Assembly: GCF_004345735.1 (NCBI RefSeq) | Contig: NZ_SLXL01000001.1 | Location: forward strand, 62,001 to 126,000 | Source of the DNA: Rhodovulum adriaticum | GTDB lineage: Bacteria; Pseudomonadota; Alphaproteobacteria; Rhodobacterales; Rhodobacteraceae | Reading direction: 5' to 3' | DNA: 64,000 nt | Part shown: positions 37,071 to 46,612 of the stretch, piece after piece | Numbering within the stretch: the stretch's first letter is position 1 | Layout of the letters: the number at the start of each line of letters is the position of its first letter | Program-made: the position numbers and the translations under genes | The notes under the pieces: model-generated | What the model saw: only the letters and a program-made list of their open reading frames with translations | The model's database searches: none | What the model was told of the DNA's origin: nothing

Positions 37071-38090
37071 TTAGAAGGACATCGCGATACCCAGCGACCA
37101 GGTTTCCTGGCCAGCGTCGGTGCCGGAGATCGAGGCCGGATCCAGAACGGTGCTCCAGCTGCTGTCGCCGTAGCCGAAGTGCACGGCAGCGCCGCCACCC
37201 AGGTCGTAGGACGCGGCCAGGCCGTAGCCTTCGACGGTGCCGAAGCCGGCGGGCAGGTCATACTGGCCGTAGTTCGCGCCGATCGAGAAGGCGTCGAAGG
37301 TGTAGCCGGCAGAAACCTGGATGTGGTCGACGTCGGCACCCGGCAGGTCCCACTGCGAGTAGGCCAGACCAGCAACGAAGCCGTTGTTGAAGTCCAGATC
37401 GACGCTGACGGCGACGATTTCGACATCGGTGCCAACCGGCAGAGCGACGGCGAAGTAGTTGCCCAGGTTGCCCGGGATGTAGGTGCCGTCCGATTCCAGG
37501 CTCTGGTAGCCCAGGCCGAAGCCAACGCCAACGCCCGAGAACTCGGTGTCGTAGGACACGGCAACCGCGTAGCCGTCATCGACGGTGTCGGTGTCGTCCA
37601 GCTCGGTCGACAGCGAGATGCCGAAGCCGGCGAAGTCGTAGTCGTAGCGCAGGATCTGGTTGTCGTAGGCGCCGTCGCCGAACGAACCCATGTAGCCGAT
37701 GTGGGTGGTTTCGTCGTCAGCGATCGAGCCCGGGTTGCCCACGCCTTCGGTGATGCGCTTGTCGACGGCACCGTCGGTTTCACCCAGGGTCAGGGTGCCA
37801 AACACACCCGAGATGTAGGCGTATTCGTTGTCCCAGGTGGTGGCGCCGTTGATGCCACGGCCGTCGGCGTCGGCACGGATGTTGAAGCCGTAGGTCAGGC
37901 CGCCGTCGGTTTCACCTTCAGCCGAGAAGTTGATGGTGGTCGAGGTGTGGAACTGGGTGTTGTTCACACCGGTGTTGTTGCCGCCACCAACGACGCCCAT
38001 TTCGACGCTGGCGCCGATGTCAATGCCTTGCGCGGCGGCGAAGCCGGTCGAAGCAACCAGAGCGGTGGTCGCGAAGAGAACCTTTTTCAT
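37071..38090 (-). CDS. Outer-membrane porin
   Basis: A 339-residue beta-barrel protein, probably the major porin for small hydrophilic solutes. Signal peptide MKKVLFATTALVASTGFAAA and mature start QGIDIGASVEMG are followed by alternating amphipathic strands, a loop region rich in Asp and Gly, and the C-terminal phenylalanine needed for Bam insertion (SLGIAMSF). Codon use is noticeably more biased than in the neighbours, as in highly expressed genes. GAGGG precedes the ATG. It has its own terminator and a leader with a hairpin and a nine-base G run. Confidence 0.93.
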   Translation of the reverse strand: MKKVLFATTALVASTGFAAAQGIDIGASVEMGVVGGGNNTGVNNTQFHTSTTINFSAEGETDGGLTYGFNIRADADGRGINGATTWDNEYAYISGVFGTLTLGETDGAVDKRITEGVGNPGSIADDETTHIGYMGSFGDGAYDNQILRYDYDFAGFGISLSTELDDTDTVDDGYAVAVSYDTEFSGVGVGFGLGYQSLESDGTYIPGNLGNYFAVALPVGTDVEIVAVSVDLDFNNGFVAGLAYSQWDLPGADVDHIQVSAGYTFDAFSIGANYGQYDLPAGFGTVEGYGLAASYDLGGGAAVHFGYGDSSWSTVLDPASISGTDAGQETWSLGIAMSF

Positions 38091-38118
38091 GGTTTTCCCT
38101 CATTCATTTAAGATGCAC

Positions 38119-38143
38119 CTCAGGTCGGAGCATCCGAACTGAG
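38119..38143 (-). promoter_or_regulatory. Hairpin in the porin leader
   Basis: CTCAG/CTGAG (38119-38123, 38139-38143) and TCGGA/TCCGA (38125-38129, 38133-38137) pair across one mismatch with a three-base loop. It ends about 28 bases before the porin ATG and could stabilise or regulate the mRNA. Confidence 0.5.
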
Positions 38144-38164
38144 TATGTTGGCTGTGTCGCGCTT

Positions 38165-38173
38165 CCCCCCCCC
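38165..38173 (-). repeat. Nine-base C/G homopolymer upstream of the porin
   Basis: Nine consecutive C on the plus strand (G on the porin strand), 75-83 bases upstream of the porin start codon. Runs of this length are prone to slippage. I could not fix the promoter well enough to say whether it falls in a -35/-10 spacer. Confidence 0.85.
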
Positions 38174-38335
38174 AAATGCAAGCGGACGCGACCCCGGGGG
38201 TTCAGGGCGCCGCGGATTGATGCAGCTTTGCCACACCGCAGCACGGGGCCCGCCACCTTGGCGGGAAAGGGAAAAACCTTGTTCCATCCCGCGCCCTCGG
38301 CTAAAGACCAGGGGGATCGAACAGGGGCGGTTTGC

Positions 38336-38845
38336 ATGACCTTTTACAGCTTTTCCCGCATCGCGACGCTTGCGATCCTGACCTCGGCGCTGGCCGGGTG
38401 TGGTGGGGGCCTGTTCCCCGAACGCAGCCCCGAGGACAGGCAGGCGGTCATCGAGCGCCAGAATGCCAACATCCCCGGTCGCGAAGAGGGCGCCCGGAAC
38501 CGTTCGACCATCTGGGATCTGTTCAACAACGACGACGACCCCAACACCACCGTCGCGGTGAACAAGTATATCTGGCAGGCCTCGCTAGAAATCCTGAACT
38601 TCCTGCCGATTCAGTCGGTCGATCCGTTTTCCGGTGTGATCGTCACCGGCTATGGCACGCCGCCGGGCGGCGGGCGCGCCTATCGCGCCACCGTCTATGT
38701 GCAGGATCCCGCGCTGGATGCGCGGTCGCTGAAACTGGCGCTGAACACGCGCGGCGGGCCGGTCGATGCCGCAACCACCCGCGCGGTAGAGGACGCGATC
38801 CTGACCCGTGCCCGCCAGTTGCGCATCCGCGACAGCAAACTCTGA
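38336..38845 (+). CDS. DUF3576 lipoprotein
   Basis: A 169-residue lipoprotein: signal sequence ending in the lipobox LTSALAGC, a short linker, then the DUF3576 domain (NRSTIWDLFNNDDDPNTTVAVNKYIWQASLEIL, shown in parts as STIWDLFNN and VNKYIWQASLEIL). The domain is widespread in alphaproteobacteria, and its function is not known to me. The start at 38336 gives a normal signal peptide; earlier in-frame codons lack one. It lies in the same orientation as the next gene and leuS, with 64 and 106 bases between. Confidence 0.85.
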   Translation: MTFYSFSRIATLAILTSALAGCGGGLFPERSPEDRQAVIERQNANIPGREEGARNRSTIWDLFNNDDDPNTTVAVNKYIWQASLEILNFLPIQSVDPFSGVIVTGYGTPPGGGRAYRATVYVQDPALDARSLKLALNTRGGPVDAATTRAVEDAILTRARQLRIRDSKL

Positions 38846-38909
38846 CACGGGCGCGCGCGCCCGATCCATGCTAGGCTGATCTCCGCATATATAGCAGGAG
38901 TCCAGACAG

Positions 38910-39335
38910 ATGGTGGCACCCGTCTTGCACGGCATTCTGGGGGTCGGCGCATTTTGCCTGGCCGCGCTGACAGCGCCGGCATCGCACGCCCAGACGGTGA
39001 CAGAGGTCCGTTTCGCACCGGGCAGCTTCGGCACGATGATCAGCGGCAGCATCACCGGGCAACGCTATGCCGACTATGTATTGCGGGCGCGCGGCGGCCA
39101 GCAGATGTTCGCAGCGCTGGATGCCACCGTCACCGACGGATACGGAACGGTCTATTTCAACATCCTGTCGCCGGGCAGCCAGGGCTATGCCATCTATAAC
39201 GGTGCGATGTCGGGCAACCGCGCGCTGGTCACGCTGCCGCAGGACGGCCCCTATACCATCCGGGTCTACCTGATGGGCAACGACCGCGACACGGGCAAAA
39301 CCGTGGCCTACAATCTGGATCTGTCGATTCAGTAG
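38910..39335 (+). CDS. Putative periplasmic PliG-like lysozyme-inhibitor family protein
   Basis: A 141-residue exported protein. The signal peptide ends around ASHAQ, and the mature part is a single beta-rich domain with SGSITGQRYADYVLRARGGQ, TVYFNILSPGS, LPQDGPYTIRVYLM and KTVAYNLDLSI. This layout resembles the inhibitor of g-type lysozyme family (PliG, E. coli YcgK) and similar pre-peptidase-type domains. Inhibition of a lysozyme has not been shown for this protein, and PliG proteins protect against host or competitor muramidases. AGGAG lies about eight bases before the ATG. Confidence 0.65.
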   Translation: MVAPVLHGILGVGAFCLAALTAPASHAQTVTEVRFAPGSFGTMISGSITGQRYADYVLRARGGQQMFAALDATVTDGYGTVYFNILSPGSQGYAIYNGAMSGNRALVTLPQDGPYTIRVYLMGNDRDTGKTVAYNLDLSIQ

Positions 39336-39441
39336 GCGGGCGCAAGCGGCGATCCCCCCTCTGGACGGCCCCGCCCCACATGACTATGCACGACGCCGGG
39401 CCATCGCGCCCGGCGTTTGACCGAAAGCATAGGACCGCAAA

Positions 39442-42048
39442 ATGGCGCGCTACAATCCCCGCGAGATCGAGCCGAGGTGGCAGCAAGCATGGGAGGCCGA
39501 CGGCACCTTCCTGGCGAAACGCGACGCGGACCGGCCCAAGTATTACGTGCTGGAGATGTTCCCCTACCCCTCTGGCCGAATCCACATGGGGCATGTGCGC
39601 AATTACACCATGGGCGACGTGGTGGCGCGCTATAAATCCTCTTGCGGTTTCAGCGTGTTGCACCCGATGGGCTGGGATGCCTTCGGGATGCCCGCGGAAA
39701 ACGCCGCGATGGAACGGGGCGGCCACCCCAAGGACTGGACCTACGGCAACATCGCCGACATGCGCGACCAGATGAAACCGCTGGGCCTGTCGATCGACTG
39801 GACCCGCGAATTCGCCACCTGCGACCCCGAATACTACGGCCAGCAGCAGGCGATGTTCATCGACATGCTGCACGCGGGCCTGGTCTATCGAAAGAACGCG
39901 GTGGTCAACTGGGATCCGGTGGACATGACCGTTCTGGCCAACGAACAGGTCGAGGACGGGCGCGGCTGGCGATCCGGCGCGCTGGTGGAACGGCGCGAGC
40001 TGACGCAGTGGTTCTTCAAGATTTCGGACTTCTCCGAAGAGTTGCTGGAGGCGCTGGACGGGCTGGATAACTGGCCCGAGAAGGTCAAGCTGATGCAGCG
40101 CAACTGGATCGGCAAATCGCGCGGTCTGGAAATGGCGTTTTCGCTGATCGACGCACCGCACGATTTCGACCGGATCGAGGTCTATACCACCCGCCCCGAT
40201 ACGCTGATGGGGGCCAGCTTCGTCGGTATTTCCCCCGATCACCCGCTGGCCAAGGCGCTGGAACGCGACGATCCCAAGGTGGCGGAATTCTGCGCCGAAT
40301 GCCGCCGCCTGGGCACGTCCGAGGAAGAGCTGGAAAAGGCCGAGAAACGCGGCCTGGATACCGGCCTGCGCGTGCGCCATCCCTTTGACACCGCATGGGA
40401 ATTGCCGGTCTACATCGCCAATTTCATCCTGATGGATTACGGCACCGGCGCGATCTTTGGCTGCCCGGCCCACGACCAGCGCGACCTGGATTTCGCGCGG
40501 AAATACGACCTGCCGGTGACCGACACCTTCGTCGCGCTGGAAAACGGCCAGCCGGTCGGGGATGAGGCTTTCGTGCCCCCCAAGACCGAAAAGGTGAAGT
40601 GGCTGAAGGCCTTTGCCTGGGACGAGGTCGCCACCGGCGAACAGGCCATCGAGGCCGCGATTCGGTTCTGCGAGGAAAACGGCGTGGGCCACGGCGTGAC
40701 CAAGTTCCGCCTGCGCGACTGGGGCATCTCGCGCCAGCGCTACTGGGGCTGCCCGATCCCGGTGGTCCATTGCGACAGCTGCGGCGTGGTACCCGAGAAA
40801 AAGGAAAACCTGCCTGTTCGGCTGCCCGACGACGTGTCCTTTGACCAGCCGGGCAACCCGCTGGACCGGCACCTGACCTGGGCCGCCTGCACCTGTCCGA
40901 AATGCGGGGCGCCCGCGCGGCGGGAAACCGACACGATGGATACCTTCGTGGATTCGTCTTGGTACTACGCCCGCTTTACCGCGCCGCGGGCCGACACGCC
41001 GACCGATATGGCCGAGGCCGAGTACTGGATGAACGTGGACCAGTATATCGGCGGGATCGAGCATGCGATTCTGCACCTGCTCTACTCCCGCTTCTTTGCC
41101 CGCGCGATGCACATCACCGGGCACCTGCCGGCCAAGGCGAAAGAGCCGTTCGACGCGCTGTTCACCCAAGGGATGGTGACGCATGAAATCTATCTGACGC
41201 GGGATGAAAACGACCGCCCGGTCTATCACCTGCCCGAGGATGTCGAGGGTGGCAAGCTGAAGACCACGGGCGCGGCGGTGGAAACCATCCCCTCGGCCAA
41301 GATGTCGAAATCGAAAAAGAACGTCGTCGATCCGGTGAACATCATCGAATCGTTCGGCGCCGATACCGCGCGCTGGTTCATGCTGTCCGACAGCCCGCCG
41401 GAACGCGACGTGGAATGGACCGCCGCAGGGGCCGAGGCCGCCTATAAACACCTGGGCCGGGTCTGGCGCATCGCCAACGGCATCGCCGAGGAAATGGAAC
41501 AGGGCGGCGGCATCGCGGCCTACGAATCGGAAGTGCCCCAAAACGCGAAGGGCGCGGCAGCAGTTGGGGGAGACGACCTTGCCCTGCGCCGCGCCCTGCA
41601 TCGAACAGTGCACGACGTGACAATGGGCATTGAAAGCTTTGGCTTCAATACCTCGGTCGCGAAATTGTATGCTTTCACGAACACGTTAGCGAAATCCAGT
41701 GCCAGCCTTGCCGCGCGGCGAGAGGCCGCAATGGTCATGGCCCAGCTTATGGCACCCATGACCCCCCACTTGGCCGAGGAAATCTGGGACATCCTGGGCG
41801 GTCAGGGCCTGGTTGCCAACGCCCCCTGGCCGCAGACCGATCCCGACATGCTGGTCGAGGATACGGTAACCCTGCCGATCCAGGTCAACGGCAAGCGCCG
41901 CTCGGAACTGACGGTACCCAAGGACATGCCGAAGGACGAGGTTGAAAAGCTGGCGCTGGCCGATGATGCTGTGTTGAAGGCGCTGGCGGGCGGCGCCCCG
42001 AAAAAGGTGATCGTCGTGCCGGGCCGTATCGTCAATGTCGTTATCTGA
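39442..42048 (+). CDS. leuS: Leucyl-tRNA synthetase
   Basis: An 868-residue class I aminoacyl-tRNA synthetase charging tRNA-Leu. HMGH (in [16 protein letters not shown], near residue 48) and KMSKS (620-624 in [13 protein letters not shown]) are both present. A CP1 editing domain (roughly 225-420) with [17 protein letters not shown] supports proofreading. A zinc-type [14 protein letters not shown] / CPKCG insertion lies near residues 445-490. It is followed by lptE and holA in overlapping frames, an order typical of Rhodobacterales. AGGA precedes the ATG. Confidence 0.98.
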   Translation: MARYNPREIEPRWQQAWEADGTFLAKRDADRPKYYVLEMFPYPSGRIHMGHVRNYTMGDVVARYKSSCGFSVLHPMGWDAFGMPAENAAMERGGHPKDWTYGNIADMRDQMKPLGLSIDWTREFATCDPEYYGQQQAMFIDMLHAGLVYRKNAVVNWDPVDMTVLANEQVEDGRGWRSGALVERRELTQWFFKISDFSEELLEALDGLDNWPEKVKLMQRNWIGKSRGLEMAFSLIDAPHDFDRIEVYTTRPDTLMGASFVGISPDHPLAKALERDDPKVAEFCAECRRLGTSEEELEKAEKRGLDTGLRVRHPFDTAWELPVYIANFILMDYGTGAIFGCPAHDQRDLDFARKYDLPVTDTFVALENGQPVGDEAFVPPKTEKVKWLKAFAWDEVATGEQAIEAAIRFCEENGVGHGVTKFRLRDWGISRQRYWGCPIPVVHCDSCGVVPEKKENLPVRLPDDVSFDQPGNPLDRHLTWAACTCPKCGAPARRETDTMDTFVDSSWYYARFTAPRADTPTDMAEAEYWMNVDQYIGGIEHAILHLLYSRFFARAMHITGHLPAKAKEPFDALFTQGMVTHEIYLTRDENDRPVYHLPEDVEGGKLKTTGAAVETIPSAKMSKSKKNVVDPVNIIESFGADTARWFMLSDSPPERDVEWTAAGAEAAYKHLGRVWRIANGIAEEMEQGGGIAAYESEVPQNAKGAAAVGGDDLALRRALHRTVHDVTMGIESFGFNTSVAKLYAFTNTLAKSSASLAARREAAMVMAQLMAPMTPHLAEEIWDILGGQGLVANAPWPQTDPDMLVEDTVTLPIQVNGKRRSELTVPKDMPKDEVEKLALADDAVLKALAGGAPKKVIVVPGRIVNVVI

Positions 42049-42529
42049 TCGCCGCACCCTGCTGGCCGGGATGGCCGCCGCCGCACTGGTGGCGGGCTGC
42101 GGATTCGCCCCCGCCTATGGGCCGGGCGGCGCGGCAGAGGGGCTGCGCGGCCAGATCGCGGTGGATGACCCCGGCACCAAGGCCGAATTCGCCCTGGTCG
42201 AGCGGCTGGAAAACCGGTTGGGCCGGGCCGGGGCGGCGCCCTACCGGCTGTCCTATCGGGTCGAAACCGACACGGACCGGCTGGGCATCACCTCGAAACA
42301 GGAAACCACGCGCTACAACCTGACGGGCCGCCTGAGCTATCAGTTGCGCAACCTGGACGGCGATGTGCTGGGGTCGGGCGAAATCACCGGCTTTACCGCC
42401 TATTCCGCCACCGGCAGCACCTTGGCCACCCTGACCGCAGAGCGTGACGCCGAGGATCGGTTGATGGTGATTCTGGCCGACAAGCTGGTGTCGCGGCTGC
42501 TGGTCACGGCATCGGACTGGCGCTCATGA
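42035..42529 (+). CDS. lptE: LPS-assembly lipoprotein LptE
   Basis: A 164-residue outer-membrane lipoprotein that plugs LptD and helps insert lipopolysaccharide. The lipobox is LVAGCGF, followed by the family pattern [25 protein letters not shown], and [19 protein letters not shown]. The start overlaps leuS by fourteen bases, and the stop overlaps holA (ATGA), so all three are one transcript. With waaA and lpxK further along, the window holds three separate LPS functions. Confidence 0.9.
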   Translation: MSLSDRRTLLAGMAAAALVAGCGFAPAYGPGGAAEGLRGQIAVDDPGTKAEFALVERLENRLGRAGAAPYRLSYRVETDTDRLGITSKQETTRYNLTGRLSYQLRNLDGDVLGSGEITGFTAYSATGSTLATLTAERDAEDRLMVILADKLVSRLLVTASDWRS

Positions 42530-43554
42530 AACTGTCGGGCCGCGACGCTGCCCGCTATTTCACCCGGCCCGACCCTGACCGGGCGGGGGTTCTGCTGTTC
42601 GGCGCGGATGCGATGCGCGTGGCGCTGAAACGGCAGGAGCTGATCGCCAACCTTCTGGGCCCCAATGCCGAGGAAGAGATGCGCTTGACCCGCATGATGG
42701 CAGGCGAGTTGCGCAGCGACCCGGCCGCCCTGGCCGACGCGGTCAAGGCACGCGGTTTTTTCCCAGGCCCCCGCGTCGTTTTCGTCGAGGACGCCGCCGA
42801 CGGGCTGGCCGACACGATCAAGGCCGCGCTGAGCGACTGGGCCGAGGGCGACGCGCAACTGGTGGTAACGGCCCGGCAACTGACGCCACGCTCTGCCCTG
42901 CGCAAGCTGTTCGAGGGGCACGCCAACGCGCTGGCCATCGGCATCTACGACGACCCGCCCGGCCGGGACGAGATCGAGGCGATGCTGACCAAGGCCGGCC
43001 TGCCCCTGCCCGACAGTACCGCGATGGGCGCGCTGACCGACCTGGCGCTGGCGCTGGATCCTGGGGATTTCAGCCAGACGGTGGAAAAGCTGTCGCTGTT
43101 CAAGCTGAACGATCCCGCCCCCCTGACACCCGAGGATATCGCCGCCTGCGCGCCCGCCTCGGTCGAGGGAGAGGCCGACGCGCTGATCCATGCGGTGGCA
43201 GAGGGCAAGGCCGCCGAGATCGGGCCGATGCTGCGCCGCCTTCAGGCGCAGGGGGTGACGCCGGTCACCCTGTGCATCACCGCCACCCGCCAGTACCGCG
43301 CCCTGCATGCCGCCGCCAGCGACCCCGAGGGCCCCGCCCGCGGCATCGGCCGTCTGCGCCCGCCGGTGCATTTCAAATCGCGCGACCGCATGGTGCGCCA
43401 GGCGCAAAACCTGGGCGTGGCAAAGTTGGAACAGGGGCTGGGCCTGCTGATCGACACCGATCTGACGCTGCGTTCCGCGCAGAAGGCGCCGCAGATGGCA
43501 GTGATGGAACGCGCCCTGATCCGGCTGGCGATGCTGGGGGCGCGGCGGGGGTAA
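42526..43554 (+). CDS. holA: DNA polymerase III subunit delta
   Basis: A 342-residue clamp-loader subunit that opens the beta sliding clamp. The N-terminal half holds VLLFGADAMRVALKRQELI and FFPGPRVVFVEDA. The central AAA-like part has DDPPGRDEIEAML, and the C-terminal collar contains PPVHFKSRDRMVRQAQNLG. Length is normal. The ATG overlaps the lptE stop. It ends seven bases from the convergent flavoprotein gene, and no terminator is obvious there. Confidence 0.93.
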   Translation: MKLSGRDAARYFTRPDPDRAGVLLFGADAMRVALKRQELIANLLGPNAEEEMRLTRMMAGELRSDPAALADAVKARGFFPGPRVVFVEDAADGLADTIKAALSDWAEGDAQLVVTARQLTPRSALRKLFEGHANALAIGIYDDPPGRDEIEAMLTKAGLPLPDSTAMGALTDLALALDPGDFSQTVEKLSLFKLNDPAPLTPEDIAACAPASVEGEADALIHAVAEGKAAEIGPMLRRLQAQGVTPVTLCITATRQYRALHAAASDPEGPARGIGRLRPPVHFKSRDRMVRQAQNLGVAKLEQGLGLLIDTDLTLRSAQKAPQMAVMERALIRLAMLGARRG

Positions 43555-43561
43555 CGCCCGC

Positions 43562-44755
43562 TCAGCCCGCCGCCAGCCGCCGCGCCGCCGCCTGCCCGGC
43601 CCAACGCCCGGTGGCGAAACAGGCGGTCAGCAGATAGCCCCCCGTCGGCGCCTCCCAATCCAGCATTTCGCCTGCCAGATAGGTGCCCGGGCATGCGTGC
43701 AGCATCAGGTCGCCGTCCACCGCATCCCAGCACACACCGCCCGCGGTGGAAATCGCCTCGTCCAGCGGGCGCGGCCCGGCGTGGCGGATCGGCAGCGCCT
43801 TGAGCCGCGCCGCCAGATCGGCGGGCGCCTCGGGCAGCGGACGGGCGAATTCCATCAGCAGGGCCAGCCGCACCGGGTCCAGCCGCAGCGCCTTGCGCAG
43901 GTGGTTGGACAGGCTGGCCTTGCCGCGCGGGCGGGACAGGCGCTGAACGATCTTGTCCACCGGCCAGTCGGGCATCAGGTCGGCCACCAGCGGCGCGCCC
44001 GCGCGCAAGGGGCGGGTCAGGGCATAGATGCCGCCGCCCTCCAGCCCACGGGCAGAGATCACGAATTCGCCCCGGTGCCACGAACCATCACCCGCGCGCA
44101 GGGCCACACCCTTGACCGGCTGGCCAAAGACGCGGGCCATGGGCGCGGACCAATCCACCCGCAGCCCCGCATTGGCTGGCTGGAACGGGGCCAGCGGCAC
44201 ACCCGCCCCGGCCAGCAGATCGGCCCATCGCCCGTCCGATCCCAGCCGCGCCCAACTGGCGCCCCCCAAGGCAAGGATCGTCACCCCCGCCTGCACCTGC
44301 CGCACCCCGTCCGGCGTGTCGAAAACCGCCCGGTTCCCATCCCAGCCCATCCAGCGCCAGCGGGTGCGCAGCCGCACCCCCAGCCCTTCCAGCCGCCGCA
44401 GCCAGGCGCGCAACAGCGGCGAGGCCTTCATCGCCCGTGGAAATACCCGCCCCGTGCTGCCGGTGAATACGGGCTGGCCCAGCCCCTCGGCCCAGGCGCA
44501 GACCTGATCGGGGCCGAATTCGGCCAGCATCGGGTGCAGATGCGGGGCGGCCTCGGCGTAATGGGAAAGGAAATCGTCGAACGGCTGTGCCCGGGTCAGG
44601 TTCAGCCCGGATTTGCCGGCCATCAGAAACTTGCGCGCGGGGCTGGGTTTGGCCTCGGCCAGCAGCACCGCATGGCCTGCCGCGCCCAGCACCTCTGCCG
44701 CCATCAGCCCTGCCGGGCCTGCCCCGATCACCAATGCCTGGACTGTTTCGCCCAT
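43562..44755 (-). CDS. HI0933-like flavoprotein (BaiN-type oxidoreductase)
   Basis: A 397-residue FAD protein of the HI0933/BaiN superfamily, TIGR03862-like subgroup. The dinucleotide fold is VIGAGPAGLMAAEVLG, followed by ARKFLMAGKSGLNLTRAQ, which is the family signature. RVFPRAMKASPLL lies in the middle, and AGEMLDWEAPTGGYLLTACFATGRWAG is the C-terminal FAD segment. Function of this subgroup is unknown; relatives include NAD(P)H-dependent reductases. The start at 44755 follows AAGGGATGACG; in-frame ATG codons 6 and 21 bases upstream are possible. It is divergent from the HNH gene with only 44 bases between. Confidence 0.87.
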   Translation of the reverse strand: MGETVQALVIGAGPAGLMAAEVLGAAGHAVLLAEAKPSPARKFLMAGKSGLNLTRAQPFDDFLSHYAEAAPHLHPMLAEFGPDQVCAWAEGLGQPVFTGSTGRVFPRAMKASPLLRAWLRRLEGLGVRLRTRWRWMGWDGNRAVFDTPDGVRQVQAGVTILALGGASWARLGSDGRWADLLAGAGVPLAPFQPANAGLRVDWSAPMARVFGQPVKGVALRAGDGSWHRGEFVISARGLEGGGIYALTRPLRAGAPLVADLMPDWPVDKIVQRLSRPRGKASLSNHLRKALRLDPVRLALLMEFARPLPEAPADLAARLKALPIRHAGPRPLDEAISTAGGVCWDAVDGDLMLHACPGTYLAGEMLDWEAPTGGYLLTACFATGRWAGQAAARRLAAG

Positions 44756-44799
44756 CGTCATCCCTTGCCCGGGCACGCGCGGTGGCCCATCCTTGGCCC

Positions 44800-45099
44800 A
44801 TGACCCGCGATGTGCCGATCTGCCCGCTGTGCGGCCGCCCGATCCCGCCCGAGGCGCAGCAAAGCCTGCATCACCTGACCCCGAAACTGCGCGGCGGCAA
44901 GGGCGGGCCGACTGTCCTGTTGCACCAGATCTGCCACAATGAAATCCACGCCACCCTGACAGAGGCCGAACTGGCCCGCGACTACAACACCATCGCCGCG
45001 TTGCGCGCCCATCCCCGTATCGCCAAGTTCACCGCCTGGGTGGCGAAACGCCCGCCCGGCTTTCACTCCAAGACACCGGGGCCACGGCGGCGGCGTTAG
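44800..45099 (+). CDS. Small HNH endonuclease-like protein
   Basis: A 99-residue protein made up almost wholly of an HNH motif: zinc-type CPLCGRPIP at the N-terminus, then SLHHLTPKLRGGKGG and LLHQICHNEIHATL. Both histidines and the asparagine are in place. Genes of this kind occur in many alphaproteobacteria outside phages or restriction loci; nuclease activity is likely but the target is unknown. There is no Shine-Dalgarno sequence of note. The stop overlaps that of the convergent enoyl-CoA hydratase gene by three bases. Confidence 0.85.
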   Translation: MTRDVPICPLCGRPIPPEAQQSLHHLTPKLRGGKGGPTVLLHQICHNEIHATLTEAELARDYNTIAALRAHPRIAKFTAWVAKRPPGFHSKTPGPRRRR

Positions 45100-45722
45100 G
45101 CGGGGCGTCCGTTGCACAGTGCCTTGATGCCCGCGCGAATCTGGGGCGGCGCGGCGATCGCGTCGGCCACCAGGGCGTCGATCGTGGTTTCCATCTCTTC
45201 ACCCGGCACCACGAGATCGACCAGGCCGAAGGCATAGGCCTCATCCGCCGTGATCTTTGCCCCGCCCATCAACAACAGCTTGGCCCGGGCAGGCCCCACC
45301 AGTGCGGCCAACCGCCCGGGGTCCGAGGGTTGCGGCAGGAAGCCCAGTTTCATCACCGGGTAAAAGAATCTGGCCCCCGGCACCGCCAGCCGCAGATCGC
45401 AGGCCAGCGCCATGCCAAAGGCGCCCCCCGCAAGCGTGCCGTTGAGCGCCGCGATGGACAGGCCCGGCAGCGCCGCGATGGCCCCCGACAGTCGTTCCCA
45501 GACGGGATCGGTCGCCAGCCCGGCGCGGGCCTCGTCCAGGTCGGCGCCTGCGGAAAACACCTTGCCCCGGCCTGTCAGCACAAAGGCGGCGACGTTTTCG
45601 CGGGCGGCCTCTTCGGCCAGGTCGGCCAGCCCGGACAACATGTCCCGGGTCAGGGAATTGGCCTTGTCGGGGCGGTTGATGATGACGGTCCAGCGCCCCT
45701 CGGCGCGCTCGATCTCGATCAT
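45096..45722 (-). CDS. Enoyl-CoA hydratase/isomerase family protein
   Basis: A 208-residue crotonase-fold protein, shorter than the usual 255-290. The CoA-binding and oxyanion blocks FVLTGRGKVFSAGADLDEA and LNGTLAGGAFGMALACDLRLA are present. The two catalytic glutamates of true hydratases are not evident: the position after the second oxyanion strand reads FLPQPSDPG. It may therefore be an isomerase, a hydrolase or another crotonase-type enzyme. The start overlaps the stop of the SDR gene (ATGA), so the two work together or are at least coexpressed. Confidence 0.82.
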   Translation of the reverse strand: MIEIERAEGRWTVIINRPDKANSLTRDMLSGLADLAEEAARENVAAFVLTGRGKVFSAGADLDEARAGLATDPVWERLSGAIAALPGLSIAALNGTLAGGAFGMALACDLRLAVPGARFFYPVMKLGFLPQPSDPGRLAALVGPARAKLLLMGGAKITADEAYAFGLVDLVVPGEEMETTIDALVADAIAAPPQIRAGIKALCNGRPA

Positions 45723-46474
45723 GCCTCGAGCCCCACGCGGCGGCGGATCGCGCGTTCGCGCAGCGATACCTCTTGTCCGATGAATTCATCCGCGTCCGGC
45801 GTGCACATCCAGACCAGCGCACGGGCGGGCCAGGCGGGCGGGATATGCTCGGACCAGTCCAGTCGGCTGACCGGGTTCACGCCGCTGTCGCGGATGTCGC
45901 GCTGCATGTCGGTGGCCACGGTGCCCGGCGACAGGCCCATGGCGCGAATGCCGTCCTCGCGCCCCTCCAGGTCGGCGCAGCGGGTCAGCATGGCCGCCCC
46001 CGCCTTGGTGGTGCAATAGGCGCTCCAGCCCTCCAGCGGGTTGTGGGCGGCGCCGGAACTGACGGTCAGGATCGTGCCGCCGCCCATCGCCGCCATCACC
46101 GGCATGGCCGCACGGATGCCGTGGAACACGCCCTTCAGGTTGATGTCCATCGCGCGGGCCCAATCCGCCGGATCGACGGTCGCGATGTGGGCGATCGGGT
46201 CGATCACGGCGGCGTTGTTCACCAGAACGTCGATCTTGCCAAAGCTCTTGACCACAGCGCGCACCGCGTCGGACACCTGCCCGAAATCGGCCACGTCACA
46301 GGGCAGCGCGATGGCCCCCGGCCCGATTTCGCGGGCGATGGTGGTGATCGCCTCTTCGCTGCGCGCGGCCAGCGCCACATGCGCGCCCGCCTCGGCAAAG
46401 GTCCGCGCGGCCGCCGCACCGATGCCGCGGCTTGCCCCGGTAATCAGCACGCTCTTGCCCGTCAGGTCGGTCAT
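45719..46474 (-). CDS. Short-chain dehydrogenase/reductase
   Basis: A 251-residue classical SDR. The cofactor motif is LITGASRGIG, the structural motif is VNNAAV, and the catalytic serine and YxxxK lie in VSSGAAHNPLEGWSAYCTTK. The aspartate that would select NAD at the end of the second strand is absent; the region reads ALAARSEE, which favours NADP. The substrate is unknown. GGAGGGG precedes the ATG at 46474. It is coupled to the crotonase-like gene downstream and divergent from the DUF2125 gene. Confidence 0.9.
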   Translation of the reverse strand: MTDLTGKSVLITGASRGIGAAAARTFAEAGAHVALAARSEEAITTIAREIGPGAIALPCDVADFGQVSDAVRAVVKSFGKIDVLVNNAAVIDPIAHIATVDPADWARAMDINLKGVFHGIRAAMPVMAAMGGGTILTVSSGAAHNPLEGWSAYCTTKAGAAMLTRCADLEGREDGIRAMGLSPGTVATDMQRDIRDSGVNPVSRLDWSEHIPPAWPARALVWMCTPDADEFIGQEVSLRERAIRRRVGLEA

Positions 46475-46612
46475 TTTCCCCTCCGTCGCCTGCCCCTCTC
46501 TCTGCCCTCTGCTCTAGCCCAGCCGTGGCGGGCAGGCCAGCGCAACGTTCCGTTGACTTGGGCCGGGCAAGGGCCGAAGCTTGCGCCAACGCACCAACAG
46601 GGATGATTTGCG

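Noticed and set aside
36941-37783. N-terminal extension of the TPR-sulfotransferase across the porin terminator and into the porin gene
   Set aside because: The extension is an out-of-frame reading of the porin (low-complexity Thr/Ser/Ala). It crosses a strong terminator.
39229-41613. A 794-codon open frame opposite leuS
   Set aside because: An antisense shadow of a complete leucyl-tRNA synthetase with all catalytic motifs.
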